A stretch of DNA of 64,000 nt from Heterobilharzia americana (lineage: Eukaryota; Platyhelminthes; Trematoda; Strigeidida; Schistosomatidae). The notes under the pieces are model-generated. The model did not search any database, had not been told where the DNA came from, and worked only from the letters and a program-made list of their open reading frames with translations. The stretch spans positions 46,223,491 to 46,287,490 of the forward strand of contig OX104130.1 of assembly GCA_944470555.2 (NCBI GenBank). The letters are read 5' to 3'. Both the position numbers and the translations under genes were made by a program. Shown one piece after another: positions 11,375-23,232 of the stretch (positions are counted from its first letter, which is position 1; each line of letters begins with the position of its first letter).

Positions 11375-12146
11375 TTCAGGAGGAACAAATCATGTGCGAA
11401 TCAAATTGCAATGCTACACTACGTGTCATCATAGAACAGAGCATCCAATGTCAGTCAACTCAACTCTACCTCAACTTCGTCGACTTTGAAAAAGCTTTTG
11501 ACAGCATCGACCGACAAGTAATTTGGCAGGTATCTGCTTGAACACTGCAGTATTAGTTCCACAAATCTTTATCAACCTCATTCAACAGCTACAAGAGGAC
11601 GCCACATGTCAAGCAATTCACAATGGGAAGCTGAGTGATACCTTTGAAGTTTGGACAGGAGTAAGACAAGGCTACCGTCTACTATCACCCATGATCTTCC
11701 TGAGAGCGATCGACTGGACTGGACTGGATCATGCAAGAAAGTGTGAGGGGTGAGAAGACGGGCATACGCTGTTTGACTGATGAAAAGACCCTAGAGGATT
11801 TGCATTTTACCGATGATGTACTGTGTCCAATGTCTTGTCGCACACACTCGAAGATCTGCAGACAAAAACCTACAAGTTGACAGAAGAGGTGAGGCAGCAA
11901 AGACGGGACTTCCTTCAGGTGAACTTATAGAAGACAGAGGTGATGACGATATCCAACCAACAACAACAGGCTCTAATCACCATGAACGGCAGGAATCTGA
12001 AGGAAGTAGTCTCTTTCACCTACCTGCCTAGGCAGCATCATTTCATCTACAGGCGGCGGCGTAGATGAGGACGTCAAAGCCAGCCAGGATCGGAAAGACA
12101 GCAAGACAGACTTTCACTAATCTGAAACCAGTATGGAGATCTACTG

Positions 12147-12164
12147 CACCTCCCCCCCCCCCAT
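12147..12164. repeat. Poly-C tract
   Basis: A run of about 13 C interrupts the RTE 3' region. It is a likely slippage site and also a likely place for sequencing-length error. Confidence 0.7.
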
Positions 12165-12670
12165 CGGTATAAATTACAATATCCGGTTTTCAACACCGAC
12201 GTCAAGTCAGTGCTTGTATATTTCAGAAACCTGACGCGTTACGAACAACAAACTATAGACATTCCTCAACAGCTACCACCTACGCTCACTCGATACTGAA
12301 GATCAGATCGGATGACCAGAATAATAAGAGTAAGCAACAAGGAACTCTGGCTGGCTAGCTGGCAACGAACCAACCAAGAGTCCATCGCCCAACAAATATG
12401 CAGAAGAAAGTGGAGATGGATTGAGGTACACTGAGGAGACCGTTTGGGGACATCACTCATCAGTTCACGCCCTCTAGTGGAATCCAAGGGGTAAACAACG
12501 AGTTTGGCGTCGGAGGCGAGGGTGACATGGAGGAGATGGTTTCAGGAAGAAATGAAAACATCTGGGCGATCGTTGAGCTGGGTTGAACAGATTGTGGAGA
12601 ACAGAGTACACTGGCGATGGTGTACTGAAGCTCGGTATTCCCCTAGGAACCGAAGGGCAAATAAATGATA

Positions 12671-14174
12671 ATGAGAATAGTCACTTAGACATTTGACTAT
12701 GCCTGCATGAAACGGCATTGTGTGGGATGACTTGAAGTCTAAATACCTTTTGGAATGTTTCGGTTTTCTCTAGACAGTATTATCCAAACCACCTTCTTTC
12801 CTTGGTTTTATCCTGAGATCCAACAGGGATAATTTTCTTTGTTCACTTCATATGTGAACTGAGTTGGGCCTACTGCTAAGTTTATGTGTGTGTGAGAAAA
12901 TTGTCGATATGTCCCATTATCAACACAGTAAATATTATCCATATATCGCCATTATATCTTAGATGCTGGGTTAAACGTTTGTTTGTTAAGATTTTGTTAA
13001 ACGGATATACTTCCATATTTGGTCAGCCTTTATGAAATCCAGTAAATATTTCAAATGCTTTTAAGCTAACTGTTAGTGTTCATCAGGTCGTTGGTAGTGG
13101 GCAGGAATTCCTAAAATAAAATAATATCTTTTTTCATGAATCACTCTGAGGGTTTTATTTAAACTACAGTTAGGTTCTCAGTGCAAGAGAAGGTAACCAG
13201 AATACATCAGAAATGATATTCGCAATGAAAGAAACTTAGTAACCATCACCAAATTTTCATACTTATAATGAGATAGAAAAACATTGCAACCTGGATGTGT
13301 TTTGTACATACTTTAATGGTTGACTATTGACTGCATACATACACTACTTTTACACAATTTGTGCCCACGTAATACTAATGTTGTAGGAATATTTTATTAG
13401 TATTTCTTAGTATAATTCGTCTTTATAAGTTTCATTGTTATTATTGTGTAAATGAGCTTTGTTTTCTTGTAGACCGTGATGACATAACGTATAGTGAAAT
13501 CTTCAGTTTGAATTAGGATTTCTTGTTCTGTTTTTGTAATTCGGCTACCTCCCAAAAGGTTACATCTCATCTACAGACAAGCAGCTGACTAGTCTTAGAA
13601 AGAAGAAAACGCGTGTTTCGGACTACACTGTCAGCCATTATCCATTTTTACCATCAAATTCATTCACTGTTCAGCTAAATTTCATATCACCAATGTCCGT
13701 GCAACATGAGTACACTACTAACTTCTGAGAAGAATTTACTACCATCATGACCAATCCTAAGTTGACTTATGTAGTAAGAAGCAAAATTTTCAAAAACCTT
13801 TCTCATTGCACATCACTGTTCGTCTGCTCAAAGAATCTGAAAATATAATGCTTAAAAACGAATATGTTATATAGTTTTTAAATCAAGCATAACCTACTTT
13901 TTAGGTAGTTTTAAATCGTTATCCATACTCGAAATGCTTAAATAAAAGATACAGTATTGGAATTTCATTTCTCACACTCCTTAGTGTGCAAATTTTTGGT
14001 AACATGACAGAAATAGTAAGTTGTTATAAAATGATGCCTAAATTGGTACCTGAAAGAAGTTTTTCACGATTTATGCTGAAAGTATACAGAAACTACAAGA
14101 ATTTACAACCGTTACAATGAACAGTATGCAGTTAGATATTAAAGCTCGCATCTGAGGAAAGCAATAGAACTTAC
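12671..14174. other. Region downstream of exon 18
   Basis: Any further 3' exon must begin with 2 nt. One weak candidate is 13836-13790 on the minus strand, after a TATATTTTCAG acceptor, giving YSLSRRTVMCNEKGF and a TGA stop. It has no similarity support, so it is not called as CDS. Confidence 0.4.
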
Positions 14175-14444
14175 ATTGAAATGAACCTTGTTGATAAAAC
14201 TGACAGGACGTGCCCGTAATATTTTGATCAAACTTTCCAGCAGTCACAATCCAGGGTACTATGGTTGAATTAATGTAGGAAGTTGCTTCCCTGGTTAGTT
14301 TGATGTATGTAAATAAATTGGTTGAACTCCATTTCTTCCCGTAATCAGTACTGAATAGAAAGTTGTTGTAACCCTGACCTTGAGCGAATATAATATTTCT
14401 TGGACTTATAAAAGTCAGAATTTTAGTTATATGTGGTCCCAAGT
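14175..14444 (-). CDS. Exon 18, Asp-box (BNR-like) segment
   Basis: The acceptor is TTTCCACTTACAG and the donor GTAAGT. It begins with 2 nt completing D and ends in phase 1. It encodes DLGPHITKILTFISPRNIIF, AQGQGYNNFLFSTDYGKKW, then a threonine-rich strand and IVPWIVTAGKFDQNITGTSC. S-T-D-Y-G-K-K-W fits the Asp-box consensus S/T-x-D-x-G-x-x-W seen in sialidases and VPS10/sortilin beta-propellers, with F-L-F before it as the usual strand. One clear Asp-box is visible, so this may be only part of a propeller. Sequons N-S-T and N-I-T. An exon starting with 2 nt should follow. Confidence 0.86.
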
Positions 14445-15539
14445 CTGTAAGTGGAAAAGAAAATTATTTTTTGATTCAGACTTGAGCTTAAAGCATACTG
14501 TTCTTACCATTTTCAGCCACTATGTCTGTAAATGAAGTATGGTTTATCTTAAGCAACTGCAAGTAGCCTATCACATATCAGTCACTTAAAAGGATTTTTC
14601 TGACTACTTCATAACCGAAATAATTCAGGGAATTTTTGCATACTTTTGGGAGAAATTTGCTTGTTAGGGGTGTTATCTTTTGTCCAAATCCTCACTTGGC
14701 AGGAATTTTCATGCCATCTTTAAAATAATGTCTTTATTTCATTTAAATTTGTGGTGAAAATTTCGTTTTTCCACTGTCCTTGTCATATTTCTCACAGTTA
14801 AAAGTAAAATATGCTCGAGCGCGAAGGCATATTATAGAAGATCGTGTTAAGTACGACATAAACCCAGTAAGATTTTAATTATACCTAATACTTTGCTGAA
14901 GACTGATGAACAACTAGATCTCGAAAGCCAACAAGAGTCGTTATTTCTCATTTGTGAACCACTTATGATAGCCTTGTTCTTCGATCTACATGGGATTCTT
15001 TTTCTTGTACCTAATGACCTTACTGAATGACATCAGTTTATAGCATAACAAATAGTAATGTAAACTAGAACAAGGCATATAAGCGAAAAATATTGTTTTC
15101 AATTGGATCCTCTTCAGGCTCTACTGTAATACAAATAGCTTAACATAAAATTACACCAGTCATGTAGATTTGTCGGTTGATGTGACAAATGTTCTAAAGT
15201 AACGATGGTGATAGTAATACAGATAATAATCATGATGAAAGTGATAAAGTTGACTAAACGCATGCAATGTAGGTGATAATGATGATAAGAACAAAGAAAA
15301 CAGCATAAAAATGTAGACATTCAGATAATCAAAGTGGGTTGAAAGCTTGGGAAAATAAAAGTTACCTAATGCTGAAGGACGAGGTAAGTGGATAAAAAAG
15401 GTTTAGACAAATACAGTAAGTAAATGAAAGGGATGGGGAATAAGAAAGGGATAGGAAAAAAACTGAATGATAAAGTTATTAACTAAGTATTTCCTGGTAA
15501 AGAGGGAGATATGGGATGTAAAAATTCCTCCTGGACCAG

Positions 15540-17040
15540 GTTTATTAGCTCGAATTCGTACAGCTTCTGCTGTGTGTAAAAGGCGAGTTTGAATACCTTT
15601 CAAAAGATAAAATGGTAAGCAGTGAATAATCGTGAAAGCATTGTTCTTATCTACTAGGTGACTACTGTCAACAAGGTGACATGAAACCGAACTTCTGATA
15701 GATTTTATCTTTCCTTTTCCAACCATGAAGGTAAGTGCTCAGCAACACGTCTGTTAAGTTGTCTGGTAGTACGCCCCATACAGCTTTCTCTACAGGAGCA
15801 GCTAAACCTGTAAATACACGCAGAAATAGCAAGACTAGATACCTTATCTTCTGTCTGAGCAGCAGCAATCTGTCTAATGGAAAATGACAGGCAGAATTGT
15901 GAGGTGTAGAAGCTCCGCTTAGTGGCTATAGAGAGTCTCTGATATAAAGCTTCTCTGGCTACTTAACCATTAAATTGCGACTTCATAAACAACGGTCTCT
16001 TTTGTATGGCTATAACTCCAGGTTTGTTTCCCCTAGCTTTCTTCATATGTCTTTTTACGAAACTTTTAGGGCGGCCTATTTCAATTAGTGAATTACGAAT
16101 ATACTCTAACTCTTTCTGTACAGGATCGTCTGAACATATTCTTCTCGTTATGTTTGTTAGGCATTTAACCAGGTTTGCTTTGTAACAAACTGGTACTTGA
16201 CTAAGAAAATATGTGTACTGACTTATAGATGTTATCTTTCTCTAAAAAAATTTGCTGAGCGAACCTTCTCTTCTACTTAGCAAGACATTCAAGAAGTGTA
16301 GTTTACTCGCATTTTCTTTCTCACAGGTGAAAGTGAGTGAAGGATGCACCTCATTAAATTTTTTTAACACCTCATTCGTATCCACATTCTGATCCAGGAT
16401 AATGAATGTGTCGTCAGTATTACGGTAATACATAGTCATCTCATCAATGATACTTTCCAATGCTTCGTTCTCCAGTTTGGCAAGAAGTATATCAGCTAAA
16501 ATAGAGCCAGGTGGTGAACCCATAGGTATACCATCAATCTATCTATAATGAGAGGTATTGGAGACAAAATGTACATTCACAGTACATTCAAGAAGCAGCT
16601 CCTTGAGGGTATGTACAGGAATCCCGATGCTGATTTGCCTTCCTGATATTTGTTGACTAACTCTGCCGTCTCCAGTAATGGCACATTATTGAATAGAGAT
16701 GAGATATCAAGTGATATCATATGTTTTCCGTTGATATTCACACTATCTAGCTTAGAAATAAATTCAAAGAAGTCTTTTACACTGTAGTTAACTAATTCTT
16801 TGGGGGAGATTTTTGTAAATCTAAATTCTTACTAACCACTTAACAACTGCGTGATATGTGGAGTTAGACATGTTTAAAACTGGATGAAGAGTGAGTTCAG
16901 GTTTGTGTACTTTAGATGGACCAACCATGGTGTATTACTTCCTGTAGGTCTAAGTGAGTCGTATGTGGACTCATAAACTGTCACACTTCCTTCTAGTTTC
17001 TTGAGGGTCTGATTGAGGATTTAATTGAAAACAATATTGT
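15540..17040 (-). mobile_element. Penelope-like element relic (RT plus GIY-YIG) in intron 17
   Basis: Reading down from 17040: a V-H-K-P/T-like opening near 16920, then MISLDISSLFNNVPLLETAE (about 16720-16660; the RT D-I-S-S-L-F-x-N-V-P motif), MGSPPGSILADILLAKLENE (from 16523), Y-Y-R-N-T-D-D-T-F (catalytic Y-V-D-D changed to N-T-D-D), LTFTCEKENASKLHFLNVLL, and at about 15790-15560 a GIY-YIG start (Y-M-G-R-T-T-R-Q-L-N-R-R) in a shifted frame with a basic end. Frameshifts and stops throughout. It has the same orientation as the host gene and lies between exons 17 and 18. Confidence 0.75.
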
Positions 17041-19125
17041 TCGCCTGAATGTCTTGTTATAATTTACATGTTGGGAACTTTTAAAACTCTTCAGTATGAA
17101 TGTCATGAATTCATTAGCTTATTGGGACCAAAAAAGTAAATGTTGAACAGTTTCGGTTTATGTAAAACACCTTTCAGAAAATCTTAGAATATCAAAGTGC
17201 TTTTTATATGCAATGGGTTTAGACGCTTGCTAAAAAGGAAGTGAATTCTCTTTTGCATATTTTGGTGACCATTCAAGTCAATGAGATGTTATAATTGTGT
17301 TACTATGAAATATATGAACGACGGAAAAAGAATTTTTTTCATGAAAATTTATCATATCAATAGCTAACGCTCTTCATTGTTCAGTGGTTCTTGTAGAACA
17401 CTTATAAAAACCAACAGTCAGCAGACATATACCATAATGGTGAGTCTACTAACTTGGTGACTAAAGTGCAGGCTTATAGATGAAAATTTGTCATCAATAA
17501 TGAGTAGACAGTATTTCATTGACCGTGAAGTTTTGAATCTCTGGGAGGGCCCTTTTCTCCTGAGTTGGCTTATGCAAGTCCTGACAAATCCAAATTCAAG
17601 TTGAGGAGAGTTTCTGGCTGACGTATGATGAGTAGCTGTTTTTGGATAAACTTGTGAAGTATCGTTTAATTTCATATAAAGTAATTCTTTATCGAGACCG
17701 ACTTCATTTGTAATGCGAATTCACTAGCAAATGAAGCATATATAATGGTTCTCATCAGTCAATGTATTTCTAGGTAAGCTACTGTCATACTATGTACAAG
17801 AGTAAACCAAGGTGTATACCTGGAGCAAAAGTATGTGAAAATTAACTTTTGATGTTCTTCTTTTTCGATTTGCACTTGCACCAATAACCTAATCAGTAAG
17901 GTACGGATATTATGTCATATTTTTAATAACGAAGAAAGGGATTCATTACTAAAGGGGTAAGTAGATAGTATGAGACTTTAACTGCGTTAAAATAAAACTG
18001 ATAAAGTAGTTTTGTGATTTCTGTCATAGTCATATTTCTGTCTATGAACCAAGATTGTTCAGCGCTCAGTACAGTATATTTTATCATGTGTTATCCAAAA
18101 TCGTAGTTGCCTGGTTTCATACTTCTATCTTAAATTTATTGTTAGATTAGAGAACAATATTTAGAAACTACCTGATTATAAAATGCTCGAAAGACATTTA
18201 AGTAGTGTGGCTACCAAAAGATGGAGTAGCACACAATAATATTCTGGTAATGTTATTGATGTGAATGCTTAAAGGGAAATATCAGCACACATAAGAAGCA
18301 ATAACACTTGACTGGTGAAGATTCAGGAGGGAAGAAGGCACAGTATCAAGTAGAAGTTTAGTGGATAAGAACACTACATGCTGAGATGTCGAACGAGAAG
18401 AAAGCTTGTAAATGTCATTTTATTTTAGGGTTTGACTTTTTTTCACTACCGATTATAACGTTTCAGTAAATTATCTCTGCTAATATGTTGGAATTCAGTT
18501 TTACGTAAGTGCTTCTCATGAAAGATAAAAAATTGCTATCTCCTGTTTTATTTTTCTGTGATTCCAGTGAATGAGTTTGATGTTATGTAGGAAAAGTTTC
18601 TTAATCTTTAAGATGAACTAGAACAATACTCTTGTCTGTAGATACACTGACAGGAGATATACTGTAACTTCTAATAAAGAATTAGATTTCGGACTTTATC
18701 TCAATTGGTTTGCATTGTTTGGGTGAATGTAAATCTTGCCTCTAACGTTTTCCATTACACTCGGATTTTTCTGAACTATTTTTCATATGAATTAGAGTAG
18801 TTACTTAGTGAAGTAGCCGATTCTGTTTCTAGCTGGTGTGATAAACACATTTTCTATAAGCTACTGCTGAGCACAATATTTCTTAACCGTCACCCTTAAA
18901 ACTACCCGTTAAAATCTTCGTTTCCTAAATATGTAATCTCAATATTTGAATAGTAAGTGAGAGAATAAATAAAAATGTAAACACAGTATTTTAGCTCACC
19001 GTCATCAAAATTTCCAGACGAGCTGACAATACGGTATTTACATTCCAATCCTTACCTACATTTTGTGCAGCTTTTAAGAATATCTATGGTTTTATTTAAT
19101 TCAAAGTGTATGCTGAAATACTCAC
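17041..19125 (-). other. Intron 17, upstream part
   Basis: The intron between exons 17 and 18 runs 14445-19125 and includes the PLE relic at 15540-17040. Outside it, I see AT-rich sequence and only short frames without motifs. Confidence 0.65.
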
Positions 19126-19278
19126 CGGTCCACTTCATATTAGCACTTCCATATGTCACAAAGCATCGTGATCCAGTAGGAAATAGATCGCAGTAGAAAA
19201 GGTAATCGTTAACACGAAGGTAACTGCGTACACTGTCTCTTGATGCACTGTTGTATGGATCATGAATACTGCATGGAT
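19126..19278 (-). CDS. Exon 17, linker and cysteine-containing region before Asp-box
   Basis: The acceptor is TTTTATTTTCAG and the donor GTGAGT. It starts with 2 nt and ends with 1 nt. The peptide is DPCSIHDPYNSASRDSVRSY, then LRVNDYLFYCDLFPTGSRCF and VTYGSANMKWT. It has three cysteines and the aromatic-rich strands D-Y-L-F-Y-C and C-F-V-T-Y-G-S, compatible with a beta-propeller blade preceding the Asp-box of exon 18. No family is recognised from this exon alone. Confidence 0.83.
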
Positions 19279-20168
19279 CTGAAAATAAAACGATGAAACT
19301 GTCATAAGATAATGGAACTACAGTTGTTTATTGATTTTGACTACAGTGGTAAATAACGTATAAAATAATTAAGTATTTCGAAGAAAAATACTTTTACTGG
19401 AATAGTAATCAGCAGGTAAATAGCAACCGTCACATTTATTATTTTTTTTGAGACTGACGTCACTGTCTACCTACTTGTGTCCATAAAATCAATGCACGGT
19501 TCAAATCGCATATTATTTCGAAATGTATATGGACAAAAACTTACAGAGCTTTAAATTGTATAGATTCGTTTGTTTGACTGCTTATTTCATTATGACGTCA
19601 CTGAAGCCTATTTCGAAATATTTAAGAGATAACCATGGCTTGCCAGAGGTGAAAACGTCGTGAAAATTGTTGTGGAATGTTACCAATAGGATAATGAAGG
19701 ACACTTAACGGAGGGTCACAACTAACATTGAAAAAGCAGCTAGTTAGAACACTAATTGATACATTTTAGATGGCGATTAAAAACCACGCATTCCTATGGA
19801 TATTTACCTAGGAAAAACAACCAGACTGTTTTTAGTGACCAAACAAGTGTTCCATCACCTGCATTCTATTTGAAATGCATTTCCAAATCCTCCTTATTTT
19901 AGGAAACAATTAAAACCTGATTGGACCACTATGAGTTTGATCTAATTTATAAACGCTAAAATATTGGTTAGTATTCGCTGAATGGCCAAATTTATTTCAA
20001 AACTGTGAAACTGTACTTGATTATGATAGGTTCAAAATTTAACCGGTCCCAGAATTCAACCCATGTCTGTTGAGCTGTGCTTATCATGCTACTTTCCACA
20101 TACTTTGGTTCGTAGATGTCGGCGCTGTTTTCAAAATCAAGTTTTTTAAAAACACTTTTCTCACTTAG

Positions 20169-20170
20169 GT

Positions 20171-20218
<48 letters not shown>

Positions 20219-20220
20219 TA
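20169..20220. repeat. (TA)n microsatellite in intron 16
   Basis: About 25 TA units, ending with ATACATATATAG. It lies about 360 bp downstream of exon 16. Confidence 0.92.
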
Positions 20221-20580
20221 GACTTTCGAATATATGATAATTATGAAAAAGTACACTAGTTTCACTGCACTAATCTCGATGCTTGTTACGAACTTTTGGG
20301 GAGAAATTTTCAGTTATGTTACTCAGTACCATGAAAAGAAAAATAGATATCAGGTACCTGTTTCTACTAATACGAAAAGAACGAATGACTACTGTTAAAT
20401 AATTTTAACTAATATACACTGATACTCGACGTGGTACGTCGATAAGATTTTTAAAAATTCTGCAAGCATTTACCGACTAAGAGCTTTTTTACTTGTATCC
20501 AATTAGGATAGTCAATTATTGGAGTTCAATGAAGCTATTCTACATAGTAACTAATACTTACAAGATATAAAATGACCTAC

Positions 20581-20749
20581 CAAACGTTTTTGAATCCAAA
20601 GTTAGTCTACATCCATAGATATCAAGTGTAAAAGCGACGTCACTGACTTCATTTTCTGTTTCGCTGACAGCCAGTCGGATACCTCTTGCAACAAAATAAG
20701 GATTAAGAAGTATGCTACCAGAGCTTGCATTTTTGTACGAAACCTCTAC
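20581..20749 (-). CDS. Exon 16, F5/8 type C domain, C-terminal part
   Basis: The acceptor is TAAATTTACAG and the donor GTAGGT. From phase 0 it encodes VEVSYKNASSGSILLNPYFV, then ARGIRLAVSETENEVSDVAF and TLDIYGC. The A-R-x-I-R-L and L-D-I-Y-G-C motifs are typical of the end of F5/8 type C domains (A-R-Y-I-R-I and L-R-x-E-L-Y-G-C), the final cysteine pairing with the one at the start. After the domain come RLTLDSKTF and 1 nt passed to exon 17. One N-A-S sequon. Confidence 0.88.
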
Positions 20750-21782
20750 CTGTAAATTTAAAGTTGGAAATTAACTTCTGGTTGTATCAAATGTAAGCAC
20801 TAAATGTTCATTATTCATAGAAGTTAAACACCTAGATTATTGTAGGTTTAGTTCATATTTATGAAAGGCAGTAGTGGTTTGTCAGCATTTTATCACCAGC
20901 AAACAATTGTTTACTGTAGCTGCTCATGATTCTTTCTCAAGGAAAAAGTGTTTTATAAGTAATAAAGTTGCTAAGAGAGAAAGGCACTTCAAGCTAATAG
21001 TCCCACTACCTTTTGCCGGTGTCGTTTCAAAGAACAAGATTTAGGGAATGAAGTAGTCTTACTCAGTTTTGTGTCTACTTTTTGGCTGTGAAAATTTTTG
21101 AATCTATTATTTCGGAGACAGAGGTAACCCCTTTTTTTAAGAGTGATCTTGCATAGTGAACTGATGTGACTTCTTGTTTTGCAAAAGTAATGTATAATTC
21201 AGTGACCAAGTACAAGAAATATGGATCATGTGGAATAACCTACTTTTGTGGTGTAAAAGGGAGTCTTTGTGCACTAGAATATACCGGCTTTCAACTAGTA
21301 AATCATGCATCCGGACTATGCTCTACATACTGAGGCTTGTGGATCCAAGTATTATTATTAGCCCTGGGTCAAAAAGCATCGCTCGTTACTTAATAAATGA
21401 GTATGCAAAGGTTTGATGAGAGAGCCTACCTGATTCTTAAATTGTGTGGTTTGTTCCACCATATAACAAAAATATTCTGCTTGTCTTAGTACGGATCATG
21501 TATAACTGAAAGCACACCACAAAATAAAGCAAATTCATCCTCTTTTTACTAACGTTGTGTTTCTCATCTCAATGAGAAGTTCAAACCTGTTCACCGAAGT
21601 ACATTTTGTATCCAGAAAATCTATGAAATATATTAGGAAGGTTTGTATAAAGTCAAGTAATTTAATTTTGCCACTCACACTTCACACTTATTTGTACTAC
21701 CCAGAGTAGTAGTCTGATAAAAAGGAAATGATCACGTGATAGAAACTTAAAGAAATTTTAAATGAAAGTCTATATTTATTCA

Positions 21783-22142
21783 TACGCTTGTAATTCTCTG
21801 TTGTTTTACTCCATCAAATTGTTCGACCTCTATTGGCATATGGGCCCTTTGCGGATGCCTTGATATTGCCTGAATGTTAATTACGGTAATTTACTTGGTT
21901 GTGGCTAGCAGGAAAGTCAAGTACTCGCTTTCTGTCCCATTTGGGACTCGCCAAGTGGATGTATATGAACCCCAGAGGGTGATGTTCCATCTGAGACTCG
22001 AACATCGTACCCATCACTCCAGACGTCAAAGCGTTATCCACAAGACCAGCCAGTCATGATGGACACCCCTTGTTCAGTAGGTATTAGTTGTTGCTATTTA
22101 TTATTAGGCTTGTAATTATCCGTTGTTTCATTGGATCGAAAT
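21783..22142 (-). repeat. Hammerhead retroposon, copy B (just over one monomer, inverted)
   Basis: Read on the minus strand, it starts in mid-unit (TTCGATCCAATGAAACAACGG), passes the tRNA-like region (CTTGTGGATAACGC, about 22030-22045) and the hammerhead region (21957-21917), then CTAGCCACAACC, and continues into AATTAACATTCAGGCAATATC of the next unit, ending at a second copy of the block it started with. It therefore holds slightly more than one full monomer in circularly permuted order compared with copies A and C. Confidence 0.72.
21912..21960 (-). ncRNA. Hammerhead ribozyme motif, copy B (core degraded)
   Basis: On the minus strand, CTTGGCGA replaces the CUGANGA core, stem II GTCCCAAATGGGAC is perfect, AGAAAG replaces GAAAC, and the expected GTC cleavage triplet is GTA. 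Core changes make activity unlikely. Confidence 0.6.
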
Positions 22143-22149
22143 GGGCAAA

Positions 22150-22466
22150 TTACCGTAATTAATATTTAGGCAGTATCGAGGCATCTGCATAGTTGCCCGT
22201 AAGCCAATAGAGGTGGAACAGTTTGATCGAGTAAAGTAACAAAAAATAACCAGCATATCAACATACAGTAACAGCTAATACCCGCCGTACAAGAGGTGGC
22301 TATCGTGACTCGCTGGCCTTGTGGACAGCACCTTGGCATTTGAAGTGATGGGTACGAGGTCCGGGTCTTAGTAGGAGCAACATCACTCACTGGGGTTCAG
22401 ATACATACACCTGAAGAGTCCCAAATGGGACGATACGCGAGTCCTGGATTCTTCTGCTAGCCACAA
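22150..22466 (+). repeat. Hammerhead retroposon, copy C
   Basis: The unit runs from AATTACCGTAATTAATATTTAGG to CTGCTAGCCACAACC, with the tRNA-like A-box region near 22310-22335 and a B-box-like GGTCCGGGTCT near 22358. It is joined head to head with copy B, giving an inverted pair about 680 bp long within intron 15. Confidence 0.76.
22400..22450 (+). ncRNA. Hammerhead ribozyme motif, copy C (nearly intact)
   Basis: CTGAAGA at 22411-22417 fits CUGANGA, stem II GTCCCAAATGGGAC at 22418-22431 is fully paired, and GTC followed by CTGGATTC at 22441 matches the known cleavage site context. Only GATA at 22432-22435 departs from GAAA, at an invariant core adenine, which should strongly reduce cleavage. 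It is the best preserved of the three. Confidence 0.75.
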
Positions 22467-23232
22467 CCCCGAAAGTTTATATACCTAAATACTTAAGTAA
22501 GTCTGTTTAGTATTTGTAAGTCCATTTCTATTGATTTTCAAGTTCATTCAGTTTGATCCCTTCAGATTCTGTTGGTTACTTTGATATGATATTAAAGTCA
22601 CATGTAGCCTTAATCGGGAAAAGTCATTCAGTCTCATTTTTCAAAACAGAAGTAACATGAAAAGTTTATTATAACCTATTTGACATAGCTTTTATGCGGC
22701 TGTGTTCAAGGCATCCCAAAATTTTCCAACCACTACTATGGTATGTTATTTTATACAATCTAGGAAATTCGGAGTACAAGTTCTTGAGAATAAAATTAGT
22801 TTAATGCACTCACAAAGATGAGTCAGTAGCTGGACTTCAGATGAAATGTCTATCGAAAAAAACGTTAGCCATTAATTATGTCACGTTTCACGACAATAAA
22901 TTTTCTCGGCAGAAATTCTAATTATTGAGGATAAAAGTTTTTAAAAATGTCAGTTTTGAGAACTAATAGACTTAGTTAAGAGTGGAGACGATACATTTGT
23001 TCTCTACTTATTTCGATCTGTGAAAAGTCTAATTCCTTTTTGAGAGATTAAACTAACAATTAAAACTTTTTTATCAGCAAGAAACAAACATGAAGTGAAT
23101 GATTGTACTTGATTTTTCATGTTCATTCTAAAGGGAAGATAATTTAAGTCGAACATAAAAATTGACGTAATATAATATTATTTTCAGGGATTTGTGCTGA
23201 ATCCAATCCAGTTATACATCATGAAGACTTAC

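Larger units (their letters stand above)
10490..12670 (+). mobile_element. RTE-clade LINE copy with large internal deletion
   Basis: The 5' leader contains CTAGCAACTCTACCCCAG at about 10564. The endonuclease start is at about 10736 (V-N-V-G-T-W-N-V-R-T-M ... Q-I-A-E-E-M-R-R-Y), followed by G-V-A-I-M-M-S. At about 11090 it jumps to the region found at 28130 in the other copy (T-A-D-M-L-T-P-L-L-Q-K-I-W), so most of the endonuclease and the RT start are missing. RT motif FVDFEKAFDSIDRQVIW is at about 11477-11527, a decayed F-T-D-D region near 11806, and the 3' end is near CCTAGGAACCGAAGGGCAAA (12642-12661). Frameshifts and stops are many. Confidence 0.82.

Noticed and set aside
13790..13836. Possible terminal exon of the large gene on the minus strand
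   Set aside because: Good acceptor and correct phase but only 15 codons with no similarity support. Left uncalled.
15114..15320. Hydrophobic His-rich minus-strand frame that might be a membrane anchor
   Set aside because: It does not fit the phase between exons 17 and 18 and lies next to a PLE relic; composition reflects AT-rich repeats.
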